A stretch of DNA of 64,000 bases from Anaerovibrio sp. JC8 (GCF_002100115.1 NZ_ANBM01000005.1:228804-292803); one strand, 5' to 3'. Numbered from the stretch's first letter, positions 52,466-60,755 are shown. Notes: generated from the letters alone by a model not told the origin. A program made the numbers and translations.

Positions 52466-55400
52466 TCAGAACTTGTAATTAAGCCCTACATTCCATACCC
52501 AGTTTCCTTGGGCAGCCTTGCTGCCGATTCCCAGTCGGCCCGCTTCAATATGCCATTCCACCGGACCGTCCTGACGCCTGAAGCCCAGGGCCAGATCCAG
52601 CCAGGTGTCCTTGAAGTCATTATCTATGCTAACGGACCGTCTTTTCGTCATGGTAGCAGTTACACCCCCGGAGAAGTCATGCATCAAATCAGCACGGGCA
52701 TAGAATATGCCCCCATTATCCAGTGTTTGTCCCACGTTGACTCCCACATTGCCGATAATGGAAGTAGCCCCATCCACGGACACAGCCGTTCCATCGCTTA
52801 GATTGTAGTTATACCCGTTCACATGGGACCACTGCAGGCCCACATGAGGTTCCAGATACCAGGAAGCTCCCTTTTCCATTTTCTGGCCATATACAAGGCT
52901 TACAGCCTGACCATAGGTGCTGTTGCTGCCACTGCTATAGGCCAGTTGGTTAGGGTCCTGCCAATCCGCATCAGCTCTCATGCGTCCAGCCCGCAGGATG
53001 ACCTCCGCATAACGGCCGGCATTTCCCTGCCACAGGCCATAGGCTGAGAGAATGTCATCGTGGGAGCTGCCGCTGCCGCAGATATATCCTTCACTGCCAT
53101 AGCGCAGGCCGTAGGCACCACCCAGGGTCCAGCCACCGCCCACGCAATGATCATAGCCAATATCCAGCTGGTTGTAGGTTCCCCAGGCATTGTGCCCCTG
53201 GTTGTCCACCGTGTTCTTGCCACGGGTGAAGTCCACCCAGATATTGCTGTCTTTCACCTTGGACTGACGCAGCTGGGCCATGCGGTTGGTCACAGTCTGT
53301 CCCCCCTGACGCCAGGCTGCCATTCTAAGAGAACCCTGACCCAGGGCCGCATACATCTGCTCAGTAGGTTTGGAATAATAAACAGAAGTAATCTGCCAGG
53401 TCTTGCCGTTATCCACCGAGGTAACAACAGGAATATATCCCATACCGCCTACGGTACTTTCAGCACCTTCAAAGGTGGCAGTGCCCGTCTGCACTGTAGC
53501 CACCGTAGTATTGACATCATAAATTTCTGTTTTTTGGGCCAAGGTTGGATCATAGTTAATTCTTATGGTATTGGCCTTGGTACCATTTACCACGTTATTC
53601 ATCTGGATTAGATCACTCTTGTTGTTCTCCAGATCAGTATTCACATAGAAGTTGGCGTAGCCATCCATATTGGTCAGCACCAGGGTCTTGCCGACAGCAG
53701 TGCCCTGGCCCAGCCGCACCGTATCCCCACGGGCAAAGGCATTGGTTATGTTAAAGGTTGTATCTGCCGCCGTATTTATATCACCCAGGCGGGCTTCCGC
53801 GTACCCCACATCCAACAGCTTCATGGTACCGCTGATGGCCTCGTCAATTTGGGCCGTACCATAGTCATTTACTACCAATTCACCGCCATTTAAAATGATA
53901 TGCTCCGTCGTTCTTCCCGAATTAACTATAATTTTAATGCCTTCATTCAGAGGCAGGCTGGCCCCGTCGCTAACAACAGTATCGGCAAGTACAGCTCCGG
54001 AGGCAATCAGCAGCTGACCACCAGCCTTAAGAATGGAAGCATTGGCAGTACCGCCGGATGCCACATTCTGCACGGCACCATTATTGATGGTGGTGCTGGT
54101 GGCTATACCATATATGGATACATTCTGGGTGCCCCCGCTTTCCAGAATGGTGTTTTTGGCTTGGGCATAATATGTTTTGCCATCTGTCTCATCATATACC
54201 CCCTCAACAATTTGCTGGCCGCCGCTCTCGATGATTGTATTCTCTGCCATGCCGCCGAAAATCTTCTGGGACCCGCCATCCTTGACCCGTGTACTGATGA
54301 TATTCGCATCTGCTTTTATTAAAACTGTCTGTATTCCGCCTGACATAATCACCGTATCAATGGCCGTACCCCAATCTATACTTTGCTCGCCCCCCGACGA
54401 AATAATTGTCCCGCTGGCTACACCGCCATAGGACGTACCGCCGATGATGAGATGCTCCAATGATTGGACTCCACCGGAGGAAATAACTGTGCCAAAGGCG
54501 GTGCCGCCTCCCAGTTTCTGCTGCCCACTATTCAAGATAACAGTTTGGGAAGCAATGCTGCCCGGATTGACCTCCTGCACCCCAGGCTCAACAATATACT
54601 TATCAGGATCATCGTCTGCAATTACTGTACCGCCGCTCACAGTGGTGTTATAGGCGATACCATAAGTTAGTTCACCATCCTTCTGGGTTCCCACATACTG
54701 ATTGCCAGCTGCCAAAACCCTGGTATTGTAGGCAATTCCCGGCTTGTCCTTGGTACCACGCAGCTCCTGGGAGCCAGCCTGGCGCACAAGTATACCCGTA
54801 TCAACAGCAGCACCCGCAACGGTAGTATTATAGGCCCTGCCGCCCCCCTGAACTGCCTGCATGGCCGTCGGCATCACGCTGACGCCGGACGCCGTGCCAA
54901 AGACATACTGCTGGCCCCTCAGGCTGCCGCCGGAAACCACGCCCCCCGCCGAGACCACAGTGTTTCCGCCCATGGTTCCGTCCGACTCGACAATCTGTTT
55001 TCCACCGGAATCGACCATGGTGTTATAGGCATTGCCCCCCGTCAGGACTTTCTGTATGCCTCCCGAATGAACAAAGGTATACCTCAGTTCCGCGGTGGTA
55101 GAGCCATCCACCCGGCCGGCATTGCCGTTTTCATCAACTATCTGCATTCCGCCGGCATAGATGTGTGTATCACGGGCTGCACCGGAACTGCTTACTATCT
55201 GGATACCGCCGCCGTTAATCTGCGTATTGCTCGTAATACCATTCTCACTAACGATTTGCTTGCCACCAGAGTTAATCGTAGTTCTTATAGCCGTACCGCC
55301 TGCATTGACATTCATTGTAGTGCCACCGTTCAAGGTTTTATCAGTTACAGTTCTAGGAGCGCCATCCCCGGCCGGAACATCAATCTCTGCTGCCTGAACA

Positions 55401-55513
55401 ACATTAACATAAGGCAATGCCACCGGAGCGGCGGTGTTCAGGGCGTTCACCAAGGACATGGCCACCGCCAGCTTCTTCTGCAGATTCAAATTTTTCTTTG
55501 AATTCCTTTTCAT
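52466..55513 (-). CDS. AIDA-like autotransporter adhesin
   Basis: Second surface autotransporter, about 1015 residues. The start at 55513 (MKRNSKKNLNLQKK) follows GGGGGA. After the signal region (KLAVAMSLVNALNTAAPVALPY) the passenger has repeats of the type NGGTTMNVNAGGTAIRTTINSGG, with many serine- and threonine-bearing loops. The C-terminal beta-barrel ends in WNVGLNYKF and its last ~45 codons are almost identical in DNA to those of the first autotransporter. It starts 25 bases after the second heptosyltransferase gene, in the same operon, so it is the most likely glycosylation target. Confidence 0.92.
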   Translation of the reverse strand: MKRNSKKNLNLQKKLAVAMSLVNALNTAAPVALPYVNVVQAAEIDVPAGDGAPRTVTDKTLNGGTTMNVNAGGTAIRTTINSGGKQIVSENGITSNTQINGGGIQIVSSSGAARDTHIYAGGMQIVDENGNAGRVDGSTTAELRYTFVHSGGIQKVLTGGNAYNTMVDSGGKQIVESDGTMGGNTVVSAGGVVSGGSLRGQQYVFGTASGVSVMPTAMQAVQGGGRAYNTTVAGAAVDTGILVRQAGSQELRGTKDKPGIAYNTRVLAAGNQYVGTQKDGELTYGIAYNTTVSGGTVIADDDPDKYIVEPGVQEVNPGSIASQTVILNSGQQKLGGGTAFGTVISSGGVQSLEHLIIGGTSYGGVASGTIISSGGEQSIDWGTAIDTVIMSGGIQTVLIKADANIISTRVKDGGSQKIFGGMAENTIIESGGQQIVEGVYDETDGKTYYAQAKNTILESGGTQNVSIYGIATSTTINNGAVQNVASGGTANASILKAGGQLLIASGAVLADTVVSDGASLPLNEGIKIIVNSGRTTEHIILNGGELVVNDYGTAQIDEAISGTMKLLDVGYAEARLGDINTAADTTFNITNAFARGDTVRLGQGTAVGKTLVLTNMDGYANFYVNTDLENNKSDLIQMNNVVNGTKANTIRINYDPTLAQKTEIYDVNTTVATVQTGTATFEGAESTVGGMGYIPVVTSVDNGKTWQITSVYYSKPTEQMYAALGQGSLRMAAWRQGGQTVTNRMAQLRQSKVKDSNIWVDFTRGKNTVDNQGHNAWGTYNQLDIGYDHCVGGGWTLGGAYGLRYGSEGYICGSGSSHDDILSAYGLWQGNAGRYAEVILRAGRMRADADWQDPNQLAYSSGSNSTYGQAVSLVYGQKMEKGASWYLEPHVGLQWSHVNGYNYNLSDGTAVSVDGATSIIGNVGVNVGQTLDNGGIFYARADLMHDFSGGVTATMTKRRSVSIDNDFKDTWLDLALGFRRQDGPVEWHIEAGRLGIGSKAAQGNWVWNVGLNYKF

Positions 55514-55538
55514 AATATTATCCCCCAATTTTAGCTAA

Positions 55539-56759
55539 TCAGCTGGAAATATCCTTCCGTACTGCCTCGATTACATCCTGCACATACTCCGGTGTAATGC
55601 ACCGGGTACATTCAAACTCCCGGTCAGTGCCCCGATGATGCGGACAGGCTCCAAAATCTTCATAATTGTGCTCATTGCGCTGGTCGTTGGCACAGCCATT
55701 GCAGGTGTGGAACTGCTGCACCCGATACGGGGTGTAAAACTCCGTACCCGGCAGTGAAAAGCCCACTATCATTACCACCGGCACATTGCAGCCCCAGGCC
55801 AGCCATGACAGGCCGCTGGGCAGCCCGATGAAAAAATCTGCCCCGGATATGAGGTCAACCCGCTCCTGCAGTGTGCGATTTCCCGTAAAATCCTCACAGC
55901 CATATGGAATGGTGTTGCCAAAAATACCATTTTCCACGACCTTGTCCCGATCCACGCACAGTACCCGATAGCCCTGCTTTTTCAGATAATCCACTATCTG
56001 CAGCCAGCCATTGGCATTGTTCCAATACTTGGACTGGGCCGTGGCCTGGGTGGCTATGCACACATAGGGCTTTTGTGGCCGGATTTTTTTTGCATTTCTG
56101 GAAGGAACCAGTCTGACCCTTTCCTCCCCTGGGAACACCCCCAAAATATATGCCGCATGGGCCTGCAGCCCCAGCCAGTCAACGGGCTGGAGATCCCGGT
56201 CATCCCAGGGGGCAAACAGCCCAATATAGTAGGTGGCGTATAAATCCGCCGGTCTTTCCTCATTGGAAATGAAATGCAGTTCCGGGTATCCCGGCTTCAA
56301 TATTTCTTCATATTTTTTATCAACAATTACATAGAGCTTACACTGGTGCTTTTGCCGAAAAATCTCTGCATAAGGGAACCAGGCCAGCATATCCCCCAGG
56401 GCCCGGCCGGCAAACTTCAACAGTACCTTTTTCCCTTTGGCGTTATAGTCATGGGAAAAGATGAGCTTGCCTTCCTTTTTCTTTTTATCATTTTCCGGTG
56501 GCTCCTCCCACACCTCCAGCCTAAAGTTGACGAAGAACCGCTTGCTGCTTATGGCCATCACCCCGGAGGCCTTGGCATCATACACTGTCAGATGGCTGGT
56601 GCGGTCAATAAACCTTACCCGATAATTTCCCTCGGGAACACTGACCCGCAGCCCCAGATTAAAATCAAAAAACATACCCTTTTTGTCCGTCTTTTGGGTT
56701 GGTGTTGCCGGTGGTTCAAAAACCATGTAAGGTTCCGGCTGTGGTCCTTTATTTTCCAT
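55539..56759 (-). CDS. Autotransporter O-heptosyltransferase (BAHT/TibC-Aah type), copy 2
   Basis: GT9-related transferase that moves heptose from ADP-heptose to serines of autotransporter repeats. An N-terminal beta domain (~residues 25-120) precedes the GT-B fold with LKFAGRALGDMLAWFPYAEIFRQKH. The core has VCIATQATAQSKYWNNANGW and ADFFIGLPSGLSWLAWGCNVPVVMI. Four cysteines near the C-terminus (CNGC, ACPHHRG, FECTRC region) match the iron-finger of TibC-like enzymes. The length is 406 residues. It overlaps copy 1 by 11 bases and precedes an autotransporter gene. An AAGGAG site lies before the ATG. Confidence 0.9.
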   Translation of the reverse strand: MENKGPQPEPYMVFEPPATPTQKTDKKGMFFDFNLGLRVSVPEGNYRVRFIDRTSHLTVYDAKASGVMAISSKRFFVNFRLEVWEEPPENDKKKKEGKLIFSHDYNAKGKKVLLKFAGRALGDMLAWFPYAEIFRQKHQCKLYVIVDKKYEEILKPGYPELHFISNEERPADLYATYYIGLFAPWDDRDLQPVDWLGLQAHAAYILGVFPGEERVRLVPSRNAKKIRPQKPYVCIATQATAQSKYWNNANGWLQIVDYLKKQGYRVLCVDRDKVVENGIFGNTIPYGCEDFTGNRTLQERVDLISGADFFIGLPSGLSWLAWGCNVPVVMIVGFSLPGTEFYTPYRVQQFHTCNGCANDQRNEHNYEDFGACPHHRGTDREFECTRCITPEYVQDVIEAVRKDISS

Positions 56760-57963
56760 TAATAGCTCTCCTTATCTTACCCGCCTTGGGATCCAAATCA
56801 TAATCCTTCATAAGCCGCTGAACGGTCTGGCAGACCTGGCCGGAGCTGATATAACGGGTACATTCAAATTCCCGTTCCGTGCCGGCATGGCGTGGGCACC
56901 AGCCAAAGTCAGCGTGCTTGAATTCCTCGCTGCTGTCCGTCCAGCAGCCGTTGCAAACATGGTAGTTTATCACCCGATAGGGGGTATAGAACTCATTGTA
57001 GGGCAGTGTAAAGCCGGAAACCATGATTACGGGTGTTCCGGCCCCCCAGGCCAGCCAGGCCAGACCGCTGGACAGGCCAATAAAGAAGTCTGCATGGGCC
57101 AGCACATCCACCCGCTCCTGCAAAGGCAGGCTGCCAGTGAAGTCCTCACAGCCATAAGGGATAGTGTGCCAATGACGGCCGAAGCCGTGAACCTTTTCCT
57201 TGTCAATGCACAGCACCCTATAGCCCAGCTGCTTCAGAAATTCAACTGTTTCCAGCCAGCCCCTGGGATTGTTCCAGTACTTGGCATGGCTGGTGGCCTG
57301 GGCGGCAATGCACACATAAGGCTCCTTGATGGGCCGCTGGGCTGATGGAGTAAGAACAGGCCGCCGCTCCACCACATCCAGCCCCAATATATATGGTATG
57401 TTCAGGGCCAGACCGATAACCCGGAAATCCGTAGGCTGATGGAATCTGTCATCTGCCGGAAAGAATATCCCCATATAATAGGTAGCATAACACTCCGGCG
57501 GTATAGTGTCCGGCGGCAGGAAGTTCAGCTCCGGATAGGCCGGGGCAAACAGCTTGCCAATCTCCTCACTCATGGAGCAATAAACCCTGCACTGGTGCTT
57601 TTTTCTGAACTCCTCCGCATAGGGGAACCAGGCCAGGATATCTCCCAGGGTCCCCACGGGGAATTTTATATGAACGTTTTTATCCTTCAAATCAAGGTCG
57701 TGGGTCAGGGCCAGCTCCCCGTTCTTCCAGATTTCCACCCGAAAGTTGATGTAATATTTTTTGGTGCTGGTGACCATAACTCCCCTGGCATCCGCATCAT
57801 ACAGAATGGAGCTGGTGTCCAGATCCGTAAGGCGCACATGATAGTCGGCATCCCCCGGCAATATTATCCGCGCACCATAGTTGAAATCCAGCTTTACACC
57901 GGGCAGGCCACTGTCCATGGTAACCGGACCCGGGTCAAAGCTTGCGTATTTTTTTTCTGACAT
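56749..57963 (-). CDS. Autotransporter O-heptosyltransferase (BAHT/TibC-Aah type), copy 1
   Basis: Paralogue of the next gene, 404 residues, and first gene of the operon. It has KFPVGTLGDILAWFPYAEEFRKKH, CIAAQATSHAKYWNNPRGW, HADFFIGLSSGLAWLAWGAGTPVIM and the cysteine set CNGC, GWCPRHAG and FECT. These match the family that heptosylates AIDA-I/TibA-type passengers in the cytoplasm before export. A GGAGGCTATATA site precedes the ATG. Two paralogues in tandem beside two autotransporters suggest either separate acceptor choice or a mixed oligomer; the known family forms dodecamers. Confidence 0.9.
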   Translation of the reverse strand: MSEKKYASFDPGPVTMDSGLPGVKLDFNYGARIILPGDADYHVRLTDLDTSSILYDADARGVMVTSTKKYYINFRVEIWKNGELALTHDLDLKDKNVHIKFPVGTLGDILAWFPYAEEFRKKHQCRVYCSMSEEIGKLFAPAYPELNFLPPDTIPPECYATYYMGIFFPADDRFHQPTDFRVIGLALNIPYILGLDVVERRPVLTPSAQRPIKEPYVCIAAQATSHAKYWNNPRGWLETVEFLKQLGYRVLCIDKEKVHGFGRHWHTIPYGCEDFTGSLPLQERVDVLAHADFFIGLSSGLAWLAWGAGTPVIMVSGFTLPYNEFYTPYRVINYHVCNGCWTDSSEEFKHADFGWCPRHAGTEREFECTRYISSGQVCQTVQRLMKDYDLDPKAGKIRRAINGK

Positions 57964-58036
57964 TATATAGCCTCCAAATAAGTTTGGTCGGAATTGTAGA
58001 AATATTTAAACATTTCTCCCCAATCTAAAGTCTATA

Positions 58037-58096
58037 TAAATTTTCAAAAATTTCAAGGGAAATCAAAAAGTGATGGATTTTTCGAAAAAGTGATGG
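58037..58096 (-). promoter_or_regulatory. Promoter region of the heptosyltransferase operon with two CCATCAC motifs
   Basis: On the minus strand CCATCACTTTTT occurs at 58085-58096 and again, extended to CCATCACTTTTTGATTT, at 58060-58076, with starts 20 bases apart. It is followed by 3 bases and a -35-like TTGAAA, then a TATAGACTTTA region. Distance to the start codon is about 100 bases. Confidence 0.55.
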
Positions 58097-58161
58097 TTTT
58101 TAGACCTTTTGACGTTTTTTGTTGCATCTAAACTGCATTTTTTTGCAAAAAAAACAAAAAG

Positions 58162-58195
58162 AATAACAGCTGCACAAGAACGTGCAGCTGTTATT
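58162..58195 (-). terminator. Terminator after mazEF
   Basis: AATAACAGCTGCAC pairs perfectly with GTGCAGCTGTTATT across a 6-base loop, followed by CTTTTTGTTTTTTTT on the minus strand. Confidence 0.9.
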
Positions 58196-58235
58196 TACAA
58201 ATCTTCGGGTATATGAGGTATCATCCCCTCAATAT

Positions 58236-58288
58236 GCCTTCCCCTTGAGGGGAAGGTGTCAGCCGATAGGCTGACGGATGAGGTGTCC
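58236..58288. repeat. REP-like palindromic repeat, copy 1
   Basis: CCTTCCCCTTGAGGGGAAGG palindrome, then GTGTCAGCC/GGCTGAC hairpin, then CGGATGAGGTGTCC. A second copy is at 60944-60993. Elements of this form are widespread in intergenic regions of gut Firmicutes. Confidence 0.8.
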
Positions 58289-58292
58289 CCCT

Positions 58293-58326
58293 TTAGAAAT
58301 TATACTTTAATCCCACGCCGCCGGAG
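58293..58326 (-). pseudogene. 3' remnant of an autotransporter gene
   Basis: 34 bases on the minus strand encode SGGVGLKYNF and a TAA stop, matching the end of the third autotransporter at 60998-61031. It is preceded by unrelated sequence and followed by the same REP-like element, so only the tail of a deleted or recombined gene remains. Confidence 0.75.
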
Positions 58327-58371
58327 TTTTGACGTTTATTTTATGGGATTTTTTGTTCAATGCTGATTCAA

Positions 58372-58695
58372 TCAGGCTTTTATAAGCTGAGCGGCAATAT
58401 CACAACATTGCTCTATAAACTCCTGTGGAGCATGTTCTACAAGCTTTGCATTTCTGTAATTTACATCCAACACCCTAAGTTGAAACGGCAAAGCATAACC
58501 TTCAGTTTTAAGCCCTGAAGGCAATGGAAGCTCTAGCGGATATCCCTTATTTTTGGAAGTTATAGGAATCACAATATGCAGATTGCTTGGCAAAGGAACA
58601 TCATCGCGATCAATTATCATGGCAGGACGGTAATTCCCTTGTTCATGGCCCTTAGTCGGATTGAAGTTTACTAAAATAATGTCTCCTTGCCTCAT
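58372..58695 (-). CDS. mazF: MazF/PemK-family toxin
   Basis: Probable sequence-specific endoribonuclease toxin of 107 residues. RQGDIILVNFNPTKGHEQGNYRPAMII is the N-terminal family signature, and IVIPITSKNKGYPLELPL follows as in PemK/MazF. The ATG overlaps the mazE stop in ATGA, the normal antitoxin-toxin order. It lies between a strong terminator and the antitoxin gene in a region of surface genes. Confidence 0.92.
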   Translation of the reverse strand: MRQGDIILVNFNPTKGHEQGNYRPAMIIDRDDVPLPSNLHIVIPITSKNKGYPLELPLPSGLKTEGYALPFQLRVLDVNYRNAKLVEHAPQEFIEQCCDIAAQLIKA

Positions 58696-58955
58696 TCTAT
58701 AATTTCTCCTCCAACATCAGAACCCCATGCTTCTTCATTATAGGTACCAACCTCTTCACGGCATATAGAAGCCATTGGTTTTTTATAATGCGATTCAAAA
58801 AGTGTCTCGATACTTGTGGCCGGCTTGATAACGATTTTTGACTCATCTGAAGTAATAGTAACACGTGACCCTGGCTGAAATTTAAAGTTTTCCACTAATT
58901 CGCGGGGAATTCTAAGACCTAAACTGTTTCCCCATTTGTTCAGTACAACTTCCAT
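58692..58955 (-). CDS. mazE: MazE/AbrB-family antitoxin
   Basis: Antitoxin of about 87 residues with an N-terminal AbrB/SpoVT DNA-binding fold (VVLNKWGNSLGLRIPRELVENFKFQPGSRVTIT) and an acidic C-terminal tail that would bind MazF (SICREEVGTYNEEAWGSDVGGE). The start at 58955 follows AAAGGAG; the frame extends upstream without a better site. It presumably autoregulates the pair. Confidence 0.9.
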   Translation of the reverse strand: MEVVLNKWGNSLGLRIPRELVENFKFQPGSRVTITSDESKIVIKPATSIETLFESHYKKPMASICREEVGTYNEEAWGSDVGGEIIE

Positions 58956-59033
58956 ATAATCACGCTCCTTTTGATATTCATTGTATATCATTGATAAAAT
59001 GATGTCAATTAGCGCACTCAGCCCCAACTAAAG

Positions 59034-59063
59034 GGGACAGCTACAAACCCGTAGCTGCCCCCT
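59034..59063 (-). terminator. Hairpin after the DUF4143 ATPase gene
   Basis: GGGG.CAGCTAC pairs with GTAGCTG.CCCC, followed by CCCCTTTAG on the minus strand; the T run is weak. Confidence 0.55.
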
Positions 59064-59084
59064 GCAGGTCAAACTTAATGTATA

Positions 59085-60347
59085 TTAAAAAACTTTCCCT
59101 TCATTTATAAATGAAATAATGTTCACATGGTGGATACCACTTCGCTTTTGGAGTAACCGGTCCAATGTCATCACATATTTTGGATACGAATCCCGTATTC
59201 GCTCAAGAGGTCTATATTCCCGTTCTTCCGTAATATTATTTCCATTTTCATCATAGTTGTCATTATCTATATAGCGGGCAACCTGAATATAGAAGTAGTC
59301 ATTACTATTGTTACGCAAAATAAAGTCTATCTCCAATTTTCCTATGCGACCTACACTAATATCATATCCCCGGCTTTTGGCATAGTTATACACCACATTT
59401 TCCAGCACCGGCCCATACTCTATCCTATTATCAGTGTTATTGGCAAAATAAAAGCTGAGATCCGACAAATAATATTTTTCTTCCCCCCGCAGGCTTTTTT
59501 TGCTTTTCAAATCAAATCTTGAGCACTTGCTCACAATTTTTGTTTTTTCCAGAATTGACAGATAATTATATACCGTTTCTTTTCGTACATTTGACTTTGT
59601 TGTATGGGAAAGGTACTCACATATCCCGGTTATCGACATGGTTGATCCAAAGTTATTTATTATATATTTCTGTATGGTATCAAACAGCAGCCGTTTTTTT
59701 ATACGTTTATTCTTTCTAATATCCTTCTCGTAGATTTCATCTATGACACTTTTAACATACAATCTTTTATCCGCAAAGGTGTCCAGGCTAACTGTATACG
59801 GAAAGCCTCCCTCCAATATGTATTTATCAAACTCCTCCTCCGGGTTGGCGGATACCTCTTTGCCATAAAATCTCTTTATTCCCAGATATTCATCAAAGGA
59901 CAATGTAGTCATTTCAAACTCTATATAACGCCCAGTAAGCTTTGTTGCCAGCTCTCCAGATAAAAGGTAGCTGTTGCTGCCCGTGATAAAAATCGAATAA
60001 TCGCCTTCCTCACGATAAGCGTTGAGAACCTCTTCAAAGCCAAGTATATTTTGGATTTCATCAACGAACAAATACTTCATCCCATTTATATCATGGCTTT
60101 TTCCATCAATGATTTTTTCCAATTCCTCCGTTTTTCTTACATGTATATATGGCCTTTTATCCAAATGTATGCTGATGATATTTTCCTCATTAACGCCTTG
60201 CTCAATAAGCTCCGTTTTTATCAGCTCCATCAAGGATGACTTGCCGCACCTTCGTACTCCAGTAATCACCTTTATTATTTCTGATTCATCATAAAAGCCA
60301 CGTATCTTTTGCAGATAAAATTCCCTTTTATAGAGTTCTTTCTTCAT
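59085..60347 (-). CDS. AAA-family ATPase with DUF4143 domain
   Basis: The 420-residue protein has a Walker A motif (VITGVRRCGKSSLMELI), Walker B (GMKYLFVDEIQNI) and sensor region (YSIFITGSNSYLLSGELATKLTGRYIEFEM). A winged-helix middle part and a C-terminal DUF4143 domain with nuclease-like residues (IGKLEIDFILRN…YFYIQVARYI) follow. This family is frequent in gut anaerobes and of unknown role. It has its own promoter with repeated operator-like sites (60388-60500). Confidence 0.85.
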   Translation of the reverse strand: MKKELYKREFYLQKIRGFYDESEIIKVITGVRRCGKSSLMELIKTELIEQGVNEENIISIHLDKRPYIHVRKTEELEKIIDGKSHDINGMKYLFVDEIQNILGFEEVLNAYREEGDYSIFITGSNSYLLSGELATKLTGRYIEFEMTTLSFDEYLGIKRFYGKEVSANPEEEFDKYILEGGFPYTVSLDTFADKRLYVKSVIDEIYEKDIRKNKRIKKRLLFDTIQKYIINNFGSTMSITGICEYLSHTTKSNVRKETVYNYLSILEKTKIVSKCSRFDLKSKKSLRGEEKYYLSDLSFYFANNTDNRIEYGPVLENVVYNYAKSRGYDISVGRIGKLEIDFILRNNSNDYFYIQVARYIDNDNYDENGNNITEEREYRPLERIRDSYPKYVMTLDRLLQKRSGIHHVNIISFINEGKVF

Positions 60348-60387
60348 AAATATCTCACAACTTTCTTAGTTAATATACTGTTTTTCG

Positions 60388-60500
60388 TTAAACCGTACTT
60401 TCTGTAATATTATTGCAAATTAGTTCGGTTTAACTCTCTGTTGGATTAATATTATCCCATTTAAACCGTACTTTCAAGCATTTTTTGTAGTTTAGTTCGG
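60388..60500 (-). promoter_or_regulatory. Promoter with repeated TTAAACCGWACT half-sites
   Basis: Minus-strand TTGAAA (60472-60477) and TAATAT (60449-60454) are 17 bases apart. Half-sites TTAAACCGTACTTTC occur at 60388-60402 and 60461-60475; the inverted form AGTTCGGTTTAA is at 60422-60433 and a partial AGTTCGG at 60494-60500. Two overlap or flank the promoter, so a repressor is likely. Confidence 0.6.
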
Positions 60501-60543
60501 ATAGGGCAATGGAGCTACCATAACGGCAGGCAGTCAATTCTTG

Positions 60544-60557
60544 CCCCCGAAAGGGGG
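60544..60557 (+). promoter_or_regulatory. Hairpin hiding the toxin ribosome-binding site
   Basis: CCCCC (60544-60548), GAAA loop and GGGGG (60553-60557). The GGGGG arm is the Shine-Dalgarno of the small gene at 60565. Confidence 0.65.
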
Positions 60558-60564
60558 TATGCTT

Positions 60565-60633
60565 ATGACATTATATGACTGTCTAACAATCATATTTCTT
60601 GTCACAATTTGCGTCGTCGCAATCAAAGCATAA
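60565..60633 (+). CDS. Small hydrophobic peptide, probable type I toxin
   Basis: A 22-residue peptide (MTLYDCLTIIFLVTICVVAI, then KA) with a short polar start and a single hydrophobic helix. It resembles holin-like or Fst/TxpA-type membrane toxins in size and order. It is one of only a few genes on the plus strand. Its GGGGG ribosome site is 7 bases before the ATG and is caught in a stable hairpin. A terminator follows 5 bases after the stop, and a promoter on the opposite strand faces it. No exact family can be named. Confidence 0.65.
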   Translation: MTLYDCLTIIFLVTICVVAIKA

Positions 60634-60638
60634 ATAGA

Positions 60639-60672
60639 AACACCGCCTAAGCTGCAAACTGGAGGCGGTGTT
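60639..60672. terminator. Shared terminator of toxin mRNA and antisense RNA
   Basis: AACACCGCCT pairs with AGGCGGTGTT around a 14-base loop; a TTCTATCGTTT tail follows on the plus strand and TTCTATTTATG on the minus strand. Confidence 0.75.
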
Positions 60673-60721
60673 CTATCGTTTCACTATTTGGGGCTGACCG
60701 TCTATCGGTAGCACCTTTCTT
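60639..60721 (-). ncRNA. Predicted antisense RNA of the type I toxin-antitoxin locus
   Basis: A strong minus-strand promoter (next entry) would start an RNA of about 80 bases near 60721. It would run through the ACCG/CGGT hairpin at about 60698-60710 and end in the shared terminator, overlapping the 3' part of the toxin mRNA. Confidence 0.6.
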
Positions 60722-60727
60722 ACGTTT

Positions 60728-60755
60728 ATCATATCAAATACAATGTTTTTGTCAA
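60728..60755 (-). promoter_or_regulatory. Promoter of the antisense RNA
   Basis: Minus-strand TTGACA (60750-60755) and TATGAT (60728-60733), 16 bases apart. Confidence 0.75.
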
